Source: Nyssa sinensis (Eukaryota > Streptophyta > Magnoliopsida > Cornales > Nyssaceae). From it: a DNA stretch of 64,000 nucleotides. A model generated the notes under the pieces. The model worked only from the letters and a program-made list of their open reading frames with translations. It did no database searches and was not told the origin of the DNA. The stretch's first letter is position 1, and each line of letters opens with the position of its first letter. A program made the position numbers and the translations under genes. Shown in pieces: positions 1 through 13,059 of the stretch. Where the stretch lies: NCBI GenBank assembly GCA_008638375.1, contig CM018032.1, positions 7,391,501-7,455,500 on the forward strand. The letters are read 5' to 3'.

Positions 1-800
1 TCTTCATCAATGGTGAAATGACATGAACAAGAGACTCTTAGATCTTATTTGGATCTAGTGAATGATCTAAATCAATCGATAAATAAGAGTAAAGAAATAC
101 ATGATTGATAGTTATGATTGATGTATCATGAAAACTTTTTAATCTTTCAAGAATATAACTCTCACAATTGAAATATCTTTTACTTTGTTTTTTAGTACTC
201 TCAACTGAATTTTTATAATAGTTCGCAATGAACTTATTCAATCTAAAGTGGGCTTCAAAATAGATTATAAATTTGTTTTTCGCCCAACGTTCATTCGAAT
301 GAACCATCACTTGTTCGAACGAGCTCCCATTTGTTCGAATGAATAAGGAACTAATATCAAACGAGCACATTTTTGAGGTTGCAGGTCTTCATTTAATACA
401 GGCCTTTCGAATGAATGAAAACGAATGAGAACAAGCAAAAAAGAGTTGCTCATTCTTTGTTTGTCTTGTGAACATAATTTTCCCTTAGAATTTTTAAGCT
501 GCATTTTGAAAAAATTGTTTCATAATCACAAGTCTAATACACATATGATGCTATGATAAAAATTATATGCAATGCATGCAATGTGAGTGTGTGAGATCTA
601 AATCAAATCAAAAGTCCAATATACCCTTCGTGAACTAAGACAACCAGTAGATATGCACAGTAATGTAGCTTAGATCATTTTGCAGTAGAACGGGCATTGA
701 GATACTTACTCTTGTGACTTATGTAATGATTACACACAGAACACGTTTTGTCAAATTAGATTAGCTAATTACAATATATGATCCCTTGGTCTTGAAACAT
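1..800 (-). repeat. SIRE-type Copia LTR fragment, copy 1 (cut by window edge)
   Basis: This stretch matches 20150-20948 and 31795-32605 almost line by line, including the unusual TTCGAACGA / TTCGAATGA words near 290-340. Read on the minus strand it begins TGTTT near 800, the same edge where the other two copies stop, so 800 is taken as the LTR 5' end. The rest of the LTR lies outside the window. No coding frame of its own is credible; the ORFs here are also found in the other LTR copies. Confidence 0.65.
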
Positions 801-3020
801 GTTTTGAATAGCTATCTCACATGAGCAATCGCCTTGGCGCTTAGATAGCGAGTAAGATGAGATATATAATTCTTAGTTAGAGGAAAAATTTATCTTTATC
901 ATATATATTGCCTTGATAACGAGAGTCAATATGAGATTCTTTTAAAGAATCCATCATGAAGGTTGACCACACACCTCATGTAGGTTGATGGCAACTGAAT
1001 GCGAACTTTCAAACAAGCACTAGGAGAGAGACTAGGTTGGAGTATTCGGGCTAGGCTCTAAGATATTGGCGAGGGGCACTAAGATAGCAACAGGTGCTAG
1101 ATAGCGACTAGACTAAAATTCAAATGGCGTTATATACTTTTGGGAATGACTTCGACATGTTCAATTGAGTAGGAGCTCCGTCATAGCATATATTATATAC
1201 TATATGTGTTATTGATGTGACCTTTATAAAAGAGAGTGAACGGATGTATCCTTGTTTCATCACTGTATGAGCTCTGGAAACCTTTTTGAGTTCAACTATG
1301 CCCTTTGTGACCTAAAACTACATTATGAAAAGAGAGTTTGATATTTCTACTTTAGCATGCATGTTGCTCAAGGATCATGATTGATGCGATTCGGTGGGGC
1401 ATGTCTAGGAAAGTAGTTGATTTCGATTGGATTAACGCAAGTAGTTAAGGAAAACGATTTTGTAATACACTATTGTGTTGTGACTTATTGTTTGGGCGAT
1501 CATGTCAATTTTTGTGTCTATCGATATGATTGTGAGTACAATATAGATTGGATGGTTAATGCATTGCATTGAGATTAATTCTCGTGAGAGATAACGAATG
1601 TTGGATCTAGTGTAATTGAATAGTTTGGGGGCATAGGTGAAATCAGTTATGTGTTTGTAGTGAGGTACTATGTTAGTTTGATGGTAGCTTGATATAGTAC
1701 TCTTACCCCAATCCTTCTCATTTAGTCGCACGATCCATTTCCTGTAAGTGGAAGGTGATGCAAAGAGCTTAGTACTTAACCTATATGGATGAGTTGGAAA
1801 TGTCGGACATTGGCTCATATAGACCTGAGACCATTTGGCATCCACAAGATTTATGCAGATCGTGATAATTATGATAGGAGTTTATGTGATTAAAACTCTT
1901 ATCTATTCTGATTAGTTTGACCAACTTAAATATTATCACTTTGGTCTTGTGGTTATCCTATCAGTTGTGGTAATTGGATATAAATATATACGCATTAGCT
2001 AAGTGTAATTAATTCATCCATGTGTAGTCTCTCAGATAGTTATACATTAGGTTTTGAGTGATCGCTCTCTTTGATATTCTTCTTAGACAACCATCATAGT
2101 GTCATTGATCTTGAATCGTGAAAATATATAGCAACTCGATCTTATTACCATTTATTTTGACGTGGAGAATCGCTTATAGTATTTTAAGGATCTTCATGGT
2201 GTTCTAAGAAAACTCGTAATACAAGTCATTTCCTTCGCTTCCACTATTCTTGATCCGAAGAAGCAACCGAGTTAACACCCGTTTATGTTTTTATGTATTT
2301 TCTTTGTGCTTCAAAAGTCTAGGGTTGTGTCTACATACACCATAATACCTTATTTATACTAAAAAAAATTGTTTATTGGAAAAGGTTACGTGCACGAAAT
2401 TGGCAACTTTGGAATTAAACGGTGCAAAATTGTCCTCGCATATTCAAACGGGAACATGGCCTCCGTTCGGGTGGGACTCCATCGAATGGGACTTTAATCA
2501 GACGGAAAATCCTCCTCTATTCGAATGTAGAGACTACTAGAATTCGCCGTCCATTTTTTTTGACGAGATTAAACGAGAAATTCAGAAAAAGAAATATTTT
2601 AGGTAATAAAACAAGTTTAGAGTATTCTAAAAACCTATTTTTTTTATAAATGTATTAAACTATACTCAAAACTAACTAACTTAGAGTTAGATTAATCATA
2701 GTTAATTGTATTGTTAAACTTAATAAAAACTGTGTGCCTAATAAAATATATGACATACATAAACACACATCCTGAATTTGCACACTTTAGTATGACCGAA
2801 TCAACTTAGATCAAACGCGTAATTTAAAATCATAACTTTTTTCCACATCATTATTAATTGACAAATCATTATAGAAGGCGCAACATGATTTATAATATTA
2901 TTATCTCCAATTTTCTTCAGCACCACTCCCTTTCCTCCCTAGATCTGTACTCCTCCTGGTTTCAAGGACCCAGTCCCCTTCGGAGGTAAACTGAATTGAT
3001 AGCTTGACCTTGAATTGCCT
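801..3020. other. Noncoding spacer upstream of WAK-A, probably old TE debris
   Basis: No open frame with recognisable homology. Positions 800-2370 have the feel of LTR sequence, for example a short pyrimidine-rich stretch near 2230-2290, but I could not find a second copy or clear ends. From 2400 on the sequence is AT-rich and leads into the WAK-A promoter. Nothing functional is claimed. Confidence 0.4.
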
Positions 3021-3023
3021 TCC

Positions 3024-3033
3024 TTATAAAAAG
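3024..3033 (+). promoter_or_regulatory. TATA box of WAK-A
   Basis: TTATAAAAAG lies 56 bases before the ATG at 3089, so transcription would start roughly at 3055-3065 with a short 5' leader. This is a good match to a plant TATA box in the expected place. It is not related to the promoter blocks shared by WAK-B and WAK-C. Confidence 0.6.
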
Positions 3034-3088
3034 AAACCAATTCAAGACTTTTGAAGGCGCACACAACAAAGTTTCATCGAAGAAAAGC

Positions 3089-6000
3089 ATGGCCTCGCTT
3101 GTGCAATTGATCACATTGCTTATAGCAATATTCTCAGCAAGAGCAATAGTGGCCATATCTCAGCCAAATCCTGGCTGCCCAGCCACCTGTGGAGACCTTG
3201 CCATCCCCTTCCCATTCGGCACAAGCGATGGTTGCTATCTCGGTGACAATTTCCTCATCACCTGTAATAATACTCACTACAATCCACCAAAAACATTTTA
3301 CGGCGGTCTACAAGTACTCAATATATCACTAGACGGCTATATGCGCGTCTCCAGCTATTTCGCCCGTGATTGTTACAACCAGTCAGGCTTGCTCATCGAC
3401 GGACTCACGGCACAGCTCACGTCGGGAAATTTTTTTATCTCCAATACTCGTAACAAGTTCGTCGCCATTGGCTGTGACACCGTTGCAGTGGTGGAAGGTT
3501 CTCGCGGACAGAACTACACTACCGGTTGTGTATCGCTATGTGACGGTATTGGTAGCGTGATCAATGGTTCTTGCTCCGGGATTGGATGTTGCCAGACTTC
3601 AATACCACAAGGAGCTAGAGATTATTCAGTGGGTATTTCCAGCTTATGGAACCATTCCAAGGTACGGGACTTCAATCCATGTGGTTATGCTTTTGTAGTG
3701 GAAGAAGAGGCTTTCAGTTTTTCATCTTTAGATCTCAAGGATTTGCAAAACAGATCGAATGTCCCTGTGGCAATTGATTGGGCAGTAGGAAATGAGACAT
3801 GTGAAGAAGCCAAGATACACTCATCAAGCTATGCTTGTCAAGATGTAAATAGTGAATGTTACAATTCAACCAACGGACCAGGTTATCGTTGCAATTGCTC
3901 ATCAGGTTATGAAGGGAACCCTTACCTCATTGGTGGTTGCCGAGGTACTAATACATATCATATATGTGTTAGACATATGTTAAAATCTTGGCTGGTTGAG
4001 CATCAAAAGGGTTGTTCTTCCTAGCTATTGCCGACTTGTTTTATTTATTTATTTTTTTCTGCAGATATCAATGAGTGTGAAACATTGAAACCCTGCGATG
4101 GAACATGCCAGAATTTGCCTGGGAATTTTTCATGTAGTTGCCTAAAGGGATACGAAGGCGATGGAATGAAAAATGGAACAGGTTGCCAGCCCAAAAGTCA
4201 ATCTAGGAGTGCTACCTTGCTTAATATCGCCTTAGGTGAGTATTTGATTTCGTCTAAGATCAACTTCTGCAAAATTGTCAAGTTTGTCTGCTGCACGAGT
4301 AAAAGAATTTAAATTAGTGGTGGTTCTTTGACATATCTCATTATTTATTGACTTGTTAATTAAACAACGATGGCTACGTAATTAATTAACTAAGACTTTT
4401 GACGTTTACTTGAGCACAAAACTCAACAAAACGCCAACAATATTTAGACTTTTGATGTTAAGTTGATATTCTTGAATTCGGAGAGATCTCCATTTGTGAT
4501 TGAAAATCAGAAAAAGTAATTTTGAAAATTATGTTTCTTTTAAAAAAAAAAAAATTATTTAAAATTATTTTTTTTAATTTATAAAACAAATGGAGTGTCT
4601 TCATTTCAAGAGAAATGAAAACACACGCAACCCGTTATTATTACCCATTATTATTATTATTCTTATTTTTTTTTTTTTTTGGTTTACTTGCCTATCTAAA
4701 GTCTTAACTAAATAAGATGTCTTAAATAAATGAGATGTCTTAAATAAATGAGATGTCACTAACCTTTTAAATTATTGTATGTGATTTAAATTTAAAACTT
4801 ATTGTCATATTATAATTTTGTATTATCTGATTTGAACTTATTAAATGCCAAAGAAACATGATGTATATAAAGCAATACTCTTTTTCTTAAAATATTTTTA
4901 AAAAAACTTAAATTTTAAATAATGACAATATTTTATTTGCAATCCGTCAAATTATGAATATTTACGTAAAATATAATTCTGACACATCTAATAAACTCCT
5001 TTTAATATATAAGAAATTGATAAGAATAGAATTACTCAAATACTTAGTAAACCTAACAGACAAGTGACATTATAATTCTCGATATACTTTTCATATACCA
5101 AAAGTATGGCCATGTGACACAACCTAACATGTATAAATTAAAACATTTTTCTTTAATTTGCTTCTATTCCTTCTCTTCTTTCTCATATATTTTCTTCTTC
5201 TTCTCTCTTCCTTCTTCTTCTCTCTTCTCTCTTCTTTCTCTTTTTTAATTATGACCATGTGACCAATCCTAACCCATAAATTCAAACATTTTTCTTCAAT
5301 TTGCCCCTATTACGTACTTTTGTTCTCTTTTACACTGCCACTTCTCTTTTTTAATTATGACCATGTGACCAATCCTAACCCATAAATTCAAACATTTTTC
5401 TTCAATTTGCCCCTATTACGTACTTTTGTTCTCTTTCTTCAATTTGTTCTCTTTCTTTTATTCCAAATAATATATCTACCATCATTACAAGTTTAAAGCA
5501 ATACTTTTCCTTAGAATAGGACATTGCAACCACTCATAAATTTTTTGTATCGTAAAATGTCTGGTTATATTTTTCTTTTCTTTACATTTTAGTTTATATT
5601 ATTTTTAGTATAGTCTTTTATTAAAAAAGTGTATTTATTTAGTTTGCAAGAATTTTTTAATAATAAATATGTCTACCAAAAAATGTGAATCCAGATACAA
5701 AAAAGGTTAAGAGTAGATAAATTAATTCAATCTTCAAAAGAAACTCTTGATAAATTCCTACTTCAACTGAATATGTCTCATTAAAGAATATATATTACAA
5801 AAACTTAAATATAAAATTTTAGTTAGGATTAATTTTTAATATGTTAATTCACCTTAAAGCTTAAGCCTCAATTTGTATGGAGCTAACTCTATCATTCTAT
5901 ACGTTTTCCTAGCCCTATGCGAGCCAGGGAAATAATTACCAATTACTTTGACCCTTTTTTTTCTCATTACTTTTTGAAAAAAAACTCTAGTCGTCAAATA

Positions 6001-8210
6001 ACACAAAGATACTTGGTCTTCATACAAATTAAATTATGACATTATTTATATTACATTTTAAAAATATTTTGTATGTTAATTAACTCTCTTTCAAGGGTGG
6101 AACTTCTATCTATTGGACTATAATCCATCCCAAACTCTAGAAATTTTTTTTATACATATAAAATTTTGACCATTTCTAATATAGCTCGCCCAAAAATTTT
6201 GGCCAAGTCTAATCTTTATTCTTTATTTATCTCATTTCTCACCCAAAATTTTAGCACAATCTAATCTTTATTAATCTTAATTTCATGATTTCTCTCATTT
6301 TTACTCCAAAATTTTAACCAACCCAAATTTTTTCCACTTAAATTATCTCCAAACCCTTCTTTAAATTTTTTCCTCATTCTACCATTACTTTCTTCGTACT
6401 ACCATACCACCGACATTTCTTCCTCTTTTTAGGGGTTCCTTTTCCTTCTATATTTTGTTCAAAGTAGAATGTTATTGGTGTCCTTGCATAACTAAAATAA
6501 TTTATTGACCCCTGAGGGTTAAAAATAAAGAAAGACAATTCCTTATGAATCAGGTGAAAATTACTTTTCCTACATTTTCTCAGTTTTCCTAGTGACCAAA
6601 CAAGTATTATGATTATATAATACGAAATTAAAATCATAACTTGGTTTATTGTTAGTATTATTATTATGATGATGGTTTCACCATGGGCCAAAGTAATCAC
6701 TGTTTGGTTTTATGATAACAACTTCCAGCTAGTAAGTAAAAACCCTGAAAGCCCACTTCATAAGGGCAGCAGAATCAACACTGATAATGGCCAGCTCATT
6801 CACTTGACTGATAGTCACTACAGACCAGAGGACAAACACAATATTGCTAGTTCAAATGTTGATTCATAAACGCATAGTCTTAAATTTTCTTAGTTTTTCA
6901 ATGTCTACATTTTTATCCACATGTGTTTGAACATTCATAGTAATGTTTGTACCTTCCATGACAAAGCCTTGTTACTTGATAGTGATGTCTCTATTATTTT
7001 AAAAACAGGTATCAGCATCGGCCTCTTAGCTCTAATTGTGGGTAGTTCCTGGATATATTGGATAGTCAAAAAGAGGGAGCTGAGGAAGCTAAGAGTACAA
7101 TTCTTTCACCAAAATGGTGGATTAATGTTCCAACAAAAGCTCTTAAGTCACGAAGGCTCAATTGAAACTGCTAGAATATTTACCACAGAAGATCTCAAGA
7201 AGGCTACCAACAACTATGATGAAAATAGAGTAATAGGCCAAGGTGGCTTCGGAACTGTTTACAAAGGAGTATTACCAAATAATAGGGTGGTTGCCATTAA
7301 AAAGTCCAAAATAAGTGATCAAAGCCAAATTGAACAATTTATCAATGAGGTGATTGTCCTTTCACAAATCAACCATAGGAATGTTGTCAGGCTTTTAGGG
7401 TGTTGTTTGGAGACAGAAGTCCCTTTACTTGTTTATGAGTTTATAACAAATGGAACACTCTCCGACCATATTCATGATCAAGGTCGTGGAGCCTCGCTTT
7501 CCTGGGAGATGCGGTTGAAGATAGCAGCAGAAACAGCTGGAGCAATTGCATACTTGCACTCTTCAATATCTCTGCCAATCATTCATAGAGATATTAAGAG
7601 TACCAACATCCTACTAGATGATAATTACACAACAAAAGTGTCTGACTTTGGAGCTTCAAAATTGGTTCCTGTAGATCAAGCTCAGCTGACTACATTGGTG
7701 CAAGGGACATTTGGCTACTTGGATCCTGAGTATTTTTATTCAAGCCAATTGACAGAAAAGAGTGACGTCTATAGCTTTGGAGTTCTCCTTGCTGAGCTAC
7801 TAACAGGTGAGAAGGCACTTTCTTTTGACAGACCCGAAAACGATAGAAACCTAGCAATGTATTTCATCTCTTCCATGAAAGAGAAACGCTTGTTTCAAAT
7901 TCTTGATGATAGACTAGTGAAAGAGGAAAATTTCGAGCAGCTCGAGGAAGTTGCCAAGCTCATAAGAAGGTGCTTAAGAGTAAAGGGAGAGGAAAGGCCT
8001 ACTATGAAGGAAGTAGCAATGGAGCTAGAGGGATTGAGAGCGATGGAGAAGCATCCATGGGTAAATGCTGATCTGTATCCTCAAGAGACTGAGCACCTGC
8101 TTGCTGAAATTGTTCCTTCAAATGGTTATAGTGATGGTGTCGGTAATACAACAACTAGTTATGATAGTATGAAGAACCAATTGATAGTTCCATCAGATGA
8201 CGGACGGTAG
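3089..8210 (+). CDS. Wall-associated receptor kinase (WAK-A), intact, 3 exons
   Basis: Join 3089-3944, 4065-4235, 7009-8210 (2229 nt, 742 aa). Both introns are GT-AG and phase 1. Domains: signal peptide about 1-22; Cys-rich GUB_WAK-type domain opening CPATCGDLAIPFPFG at residue 30; EGF-like module about 250-284; exon 2 gives a Ca-binding EGF starting DINEC at 286; transmembrane helix 344-362; kinase with glycine loop GQGGFGTVYKG (419), Lys440, HRD 535-537, DFG 555-557 and a YLDPEY segment. The family senses cell-wall pectin or oligogalacturonides at the plasma membrane and signals through the cytosolic kinase. All catalytic residues are present, so it is probably active. Intron 2 is long (2773 bp) and full of AT and pyrimidine repeats. 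It is clearly more divergent than WAK-B/WAK-C but keeps their C-terminal DDGR. Placing it in WAK versus WAKL needs a tree. Confidence 0.93.
5100..5440. repeat. 106-bp tandem repeat and CT-rich tract in WAK-A intron 2
   Basis: A unit starting TTTTTTAATTATGACCATGT occurs at 5241 and again at 5347, nearly identical over about 90 bases. A third, older copy (ATGGCCATGTGACACAACC) lies at 5106. Between the older and newer copies is an almost pure CT tract (5158-5245). It lies wholly inside the intron and has no coding content. Confidence 0.75.
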
Positions 8211-8949
8211 CAATTTGGTACAGTTTTTGTCTATTAAACTGAGAAGGACCAAATTTCACTCAGCTGGTTTAAATTTGTAACTTATAATTCTTTATGTATA
8301 TATTTGTTTAGAATAAGTTATTTATCTATTGGAGGGCATGTTGCTAAGTTGAGCATCACTTGACATGCAAATTGTAAGTGCAATTTTACTTTGATCCTCT
8401 TCATGGCCCCAATTTATGACGGGATGATATATTGAGTAACCTTTTTTTATATATATAATTAACCATTCAATAAAGAAAAATATTTGGTAAAAGGATTTAG
8501 TTTATCGAATAATGTACTAATATATATATATATATATATTTATAATTAATGAATGTATTTAGTCTTTTTATTAAATTTTTTTAAAAAAAATTATAAATAA
8601 TATCATCCTATAAACCAATCGAATGTACCTAATATTACTCTCAAATAAATAATCTATTTACAGTTAGGATGTCATACAATGCCACTTTAAATTTGGCCAA
8701 CGGAGACATGTTAACTTTAAATGAATTGATGAGAACCAACATTGACCTTAATTTGAACACCACCCAATGTTGTGTACTTCTATTATTGGCAGCACTGAGT
8801 TTGTTCTTGTATTTTCTAATTCAAAGATGTTCGATTAGCAATCATATTTAAGAAACTCTAGAAGTTGTTTTGTAAATTTTGAACGTTAATTAAGTTATGA
8901 TTTTTTTAAGACTTGACCAACACTTAAAAGCTGGAGATTCCACTCAATC
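8211..8949. other. WAK-A 3' flank and AT-rich spacer
   Basis: The 3' UTR of WAK-A should lie in the first 200-300 bases after the stop; no single poly(A) signal stands out. A (TA)n microsatellite sits at 8521-8539. A 60-codon ORF at 8669-8851 has no recognisable family and is not called. Confidence 0.4.
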
Positions 8950-9465
8950 GAGGTTCAAAATTTTTATTTTTTTTGAATAAATTATTCTGATATTTTTTAA
9001 AATTTTTGATAATTATACTGATTTTTTTTTTGAGAATTTTGAAATTATATTAACATCTCTTAATTTACATGACAAACTATAAATAGCCCTTCTAGTAATT
9101 TTTTTTTTCAAAATTATAAAATTGACCAATTCTTATTTTTTAATTCATTTTTTTTTCAATTTTGATCAAATTTTTTAATTTATTTTTAAATAAATATTAA
9201 TTAAAACCTTAAAATTATTTATATAAAACAAAAATAATTTTTTAAGTTTAATTTATTTGTATATAAATTAAAACATACTTTAAAAAAGTTAAAAAATTTT
9301 GGTCAAAATTTAAAAATGCAAAAAAGAGATAAAAAAAAAAACATAAAAGGGACAATTTTATCATTTAAAAAAAAAGACTAAAAAGAGATATTTATAATTT
9401 GTCAATAATAATAAAAAATGTTAGTGTGATTGTCAAAAATTTCAAAAAAAATTACAATTGACCTC
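8950..9465. repeat. Fold-back (inverted-repeat) element, MITE-like
   Basis: The left arm (about 8950-9190) and the reverse complement of the right arm (about 9280-9465) share ordered blocks: GAGGT at both outer ends, then TTTTTGA-AAT, then CTAACAT with GACAAA-TATAAATA, then ATAAAATTG-CC, then AATTTTGA-CAAA-TTTTTTAA. The centre is near 9225. It has no ORF. The layout fits a non-autonomous inverted-repeat element or a source of hairpin RNA. No target duplication was identified. Confidence 0.5.
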
Positions 9466-10844
9466 TATTTCTTAGAATGAACATATGTCACAACTTGCTC
9501 TAATTCTGCTATTTGATGTTTTATGGTTCTATACCTACTTTTCCATTTTTTTTTTATCAATCTCATGTAGATATTTCTTTTCTTTGATTCATGGACCTTT
9601 TTTAATTTTCTAAATTCATGTAATTTTTAACAGTGTCTTGCTAAAATATATTTTTAAATCAAATTTTTTTATACAAAGACGTTTTTTCAAAAAATACTTG
9701 TTGAAACAAATTTTCAAAAGACTGTCATTTGCATTAAAAATGTAGTCTTAATTATTAATGAATTCTTTAATACTTCAAATTTATCCAACAAAAAGACACC
9801 CATCCTTTCCAAATAATATGAATTTGAAAAATAAGTAAAAGAATTGTGTTAGAGTGAAAATTTTATTAAAAAATCACGCAAGCCCGGTCAAAACACTGCT
9901 TTTTGTAGTATTACTTGAAATGCTTATGATCCTAACTTGTCAAAAACAATAATACTAGAATAGATTAAAATACGGCTTTCTAATGATACAATACGAAAGA
10001 GCAAAGGAATAGCCAAAGTTGACCTAAACAAATTGAAATGACAATTGCTGGCAAATTGTTAATTGAAATGATAATTCCTTTCTTAACATTCTATTTGGCA
10101 TCTCAAACTACACGGGTTATTTTGGAAAATTATATTTTGAAATGACAAATAATTTTTTATTTCACACAGTAAAAATTCATATCCTTATAAGGTTCTTTAT
10201 AGTCCATGTCTATTGAATATTTGTTATCACTACTTTTAGCACTTAATAAGGAACTCATAGAATTCAAACCTAATAATAAATAAGACATTTAATCCCTTTT
10301 AATCACAATTTTATAAATAAAATTTTAAGAAAATCTGCTTTGATACCAATCGTGAATATATAAAAATTTCAATGGTTACAAAAATTAGTGATAAAATTAT
10401 TGGAGGAATAGATAATAGGTCTCCTATAAAGTGATTAATTAGCACAAGATTCATCCCAAAATATTTTAATCCAAAAAATTCATAAGATATTTTGTTGATA
10501 AAAATTCTACTCTAGTGCAAAAACTCAAAATATAGAGTTGTAACTCTTCACACACCTAAAGCCTCTTGTTGCCACGTCATCAACCATTTTTTCCATGTGT
10601 TTTGAAATTAAATAATTTGTAATATATAAATCTATTTTTTATAAAAATTATATATTTTGACTCTAAAAATGAAGATATATCAAATAATATTCACATTGCA
10701 CAGGAAATTTTGTCAAAGAAATTTGCGTTTTGCAAAAAAGGAAATTTCGTTCTGTACATCACTATCTGAAAAAATCGCATCAGTAATATATTGTCCATCA
10801 CTATCCAAAAAAATTGCATCAATAATATATTTTCTATGATGAAC
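9466..10844. other. AT-rich intergenic spacer, nothing recognised
   Basis: Very AT-rich, with no ORF of credible composition and no repeat matching elsewhere in the window. Confidence 0.4.
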
Positions 10845-11640
10845 CTATTCTTTAGAAAAGTAGCTTGGTTGGGAGATATGAGACCAGGGAAGGTAGGCTT
10901 GATTCAATTAGAAAGGATTTTGGTTATACACTTATAAATAGTGTTGAAACATGAAATGGGTCTATAGTCCTTCACAGTTATTGGATTGGGAGTTTTAGGG
11001 ATAAGGGCAATAGTAATGGCATTCATTTAGGTTTAAGGAAGCCAATGTTGAAGAAATGGGAGATGGCTTGAATAACATCAAGACCTATAATATCCCAATG
11101 TTTCAAAAAGAAGAAAGCGTTGAAGCCATCAAGGCCTGGGGCTTTATCCCATGCAATGTCAAACATGGCCTCCTTAATTTTCAAAGGAGAGATAGGCTTA
11201 ACTAAGGAGGATTTCTAATCCTTATAGGTCTGGACTTAATACATTGTTGTAACCTTGGAATGTTAGATATTTGAAGGATTAATAGACCCTAAAAAAACCC
11301 CACCACTTCATCTTTAACAACATCAATGTCATTTATTCTGCTACCTTGCTCATTTATAATAGAGAAGATTTTGTTTTTAACCCTATGGCTATTAACCTTC
11401 TTGTGAAAGAAAGAGTTGTTCCTATTACCGAGCTTCAGCCACCTTATTCTGGACTTTTGGTGAAAATAAGCTTCCTCAGCCGAGCTCGAGTCAACATAAG
11501 CTATTTTGGCAGCTTTTTTGTTAGGACTTGCAGTCATTTCTTGTATTGGCTAAATTTGTGTTTGACAAAACTTTTGAATTGTAAAATTCAAGTCAAGCCT
11601 TATGGTCATCTTGGTATTCATGAAGAGTTCTTCTAGTCAA
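10845..11640 (-). pseudogene. LINE (non-LTR retrotransposon) ORF2 reverse-transcriptase fragment
   Basis: Minus-strand translation gives typical plant L1-type ORF2 text in order: SRIRWLKLGNRNNSFFHKK and NKIFSIINEQGSRI (11537-11289), then after frameshifts DVIQAISHFFNIG, ITIALIPKTPNP, DYRPISCFNTIYKCITKIL and PGLISPNQATF (about 11080-10850). These match the linker and first RT motifs of the family. There are several stops and frameshifts, and the endonuclease and the YADD/FADD catalytic part are absent. It is therefore a dead 5'-and-3' truncated fragment. The reverse-strand ORF at 11346 is a shadow. Confidence 0.85.
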
Positions 11641-11649
11641 AGATGGTTG

Positions 11650-12935
11650 CATTGGTAGGATAGATATATTTCTTGGGTTCATATTGGTCATGGATTCATA
11701 CACACACTTCATATATAAATTGGGTTTTAAAATAATGATTTTGATAAACAGTGTGCCTTTGGTAATTAACATTTACACTGGACTTTAAATACAATCTTTA
11801 TGGTTATTTAAGAAAACTTGTTTTATGTGTGATCCTTTATTTGTTTGAGCTTATTGTCTCAAGCATTCGAACGAGCCTTGGCATCATTTGAACAATCAAG
11901 ATAGAGAGCTCGCATGACTTGTGTGTGTGATGTTGCGGGCTTATTTGTTTGAACAAACAAACTTGTAACTTCTCAAATACTCTTCATGGAATCTTGTGAG
12001 ATAGTTCGGTCAAACTATCAGAGTAGTGGGTCCATCCCTCATTTTCAAAAAATGCTCGTTCGAACAAGCTTTGGCTTTGTTCGAACGAGCATTGAAAATC
12101 TATGAGAACAGTTTCCTAATTTTAAAACAAACATGCTTTATGTCAACCTAGGACTATAAATAGTCTCTAACACGAAATTTTTAGGATTTTTGACTGTTGC
12201 AATATACAATATTCTTCAAGTTCTAAAAATATTTCATAGGCATGTTCATGATAAGCACATCCATAGCCTATTGATCCTAGAACCCTACCATTCATTCTTC
12301 TTCAGCATTGGAGTACATTCTTGTGGATTTTAAGCTTGTACAATCAGTTGCTTGGAGTTCGCAATTGTGATTAATGTTGTTTATTCATGAATTAGAAGCA
12401 GACGTCTATATGAAAAGCATTTGTGGATTCAAGCCTTAGGAGATTCAAAACAAAAAGCAAAGCTTGAGAGACTAAGTTATTGTGTCTATTGTGTGAAGTT
12501 CATAGATGTGATTAAGGTTTTCTGTTCATGGATTTGAAGTAGACGTCTATATGAAAAGCGTTTGTGGATTCAAGCCTAAGGAGATTCAAAACATAAAACA
12601 AAGCTTGAGGGGTTAAGTCATTGTATCTACTGCGCCTGTAACCATGCCAAAGCTTTTTTATTGGATTAAGTGCATCCGGGCTAGCACCTTGGGGTTTTCG
12701 AAAGCAGATACGATTGATTTGTAGCAATTTCATTTTCAAGAAAAATCGATGTATTCATCTCCTTGCTTTTATTGTTTTATTAACTTTATAATTGCTTGCC
12801 ATTTTTTATTACATGCACTAGAACATAATTCTCACGTAATCAAAGTGATAATCTTAATCATTATTGGGTTGCAATAATTGGATATTATAATTTTTAATTT
12901 ATCATCTAACCTATTCACCCCTCTAGGTCAAGTTT
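11650..12935 (+). mobile_element. Copia (SIRE-like) LTR-type fragment
   Basis: This stretch carries the TTCGAACGA words also seen in the SIRE LTRs of this window (11865, 12058, 12080), a TATA-like CTATAAATAG near 12153, and a 3' part ending in CCTATTCACCCCTCTAGG (about 12910), which resembles LTR-leader junctions of plant Copia elements. No gag or pol follows; the next recognisable sequence is the WAK relic. A solo or truncated LTR is the best reading. Exact ends and target duplication were not resolved. Confidence 0.45.
12350..12632 (+). repeat. 141-bp tandem duplication inside the LTR-like fragment
   Basis: The segment containing AGACGTCTATATGAAAAGC occurs at about 12399 and again at 12540, with about 90% identity over the unit, including the following GATTCAAGCCT and AGGAGATTCAAAACA words. 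The ORF overlapping this on the minus strand is a by-product. Confidence 0.75.
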
Positions 12936-13059
12936 TTGAATGTAAATTTTTTCTCAATTTAAAAAAAAAAAAAAAAATTATGAGAAGTTGTCACACAATA
13001 ATATAATGTGGCGATCTTATTAAATAATTTCTCATGACGATGAAGATGGCAGCATAGAT

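Noticed and set aside
1432..1845. 137-aa minus-strand ORF
   Set aside because: No motif of any family I know; it lies in repeat-like DNA upstream of WAK-A.
6666..6869. 67-codon ORF in WAK-A intron 2
   Set aside because: No recognisable family, no copy in WAK-B or WAK-C, and it lies wholly between strong donor and acceptor sites.
8669..8851. Small membrane-like ORF (60 aa) downstream of WAK-A
   Set aside because: A hydrophobic stretch is present but there is no family match and no promoter; AT-rich chance ORF is more likely.
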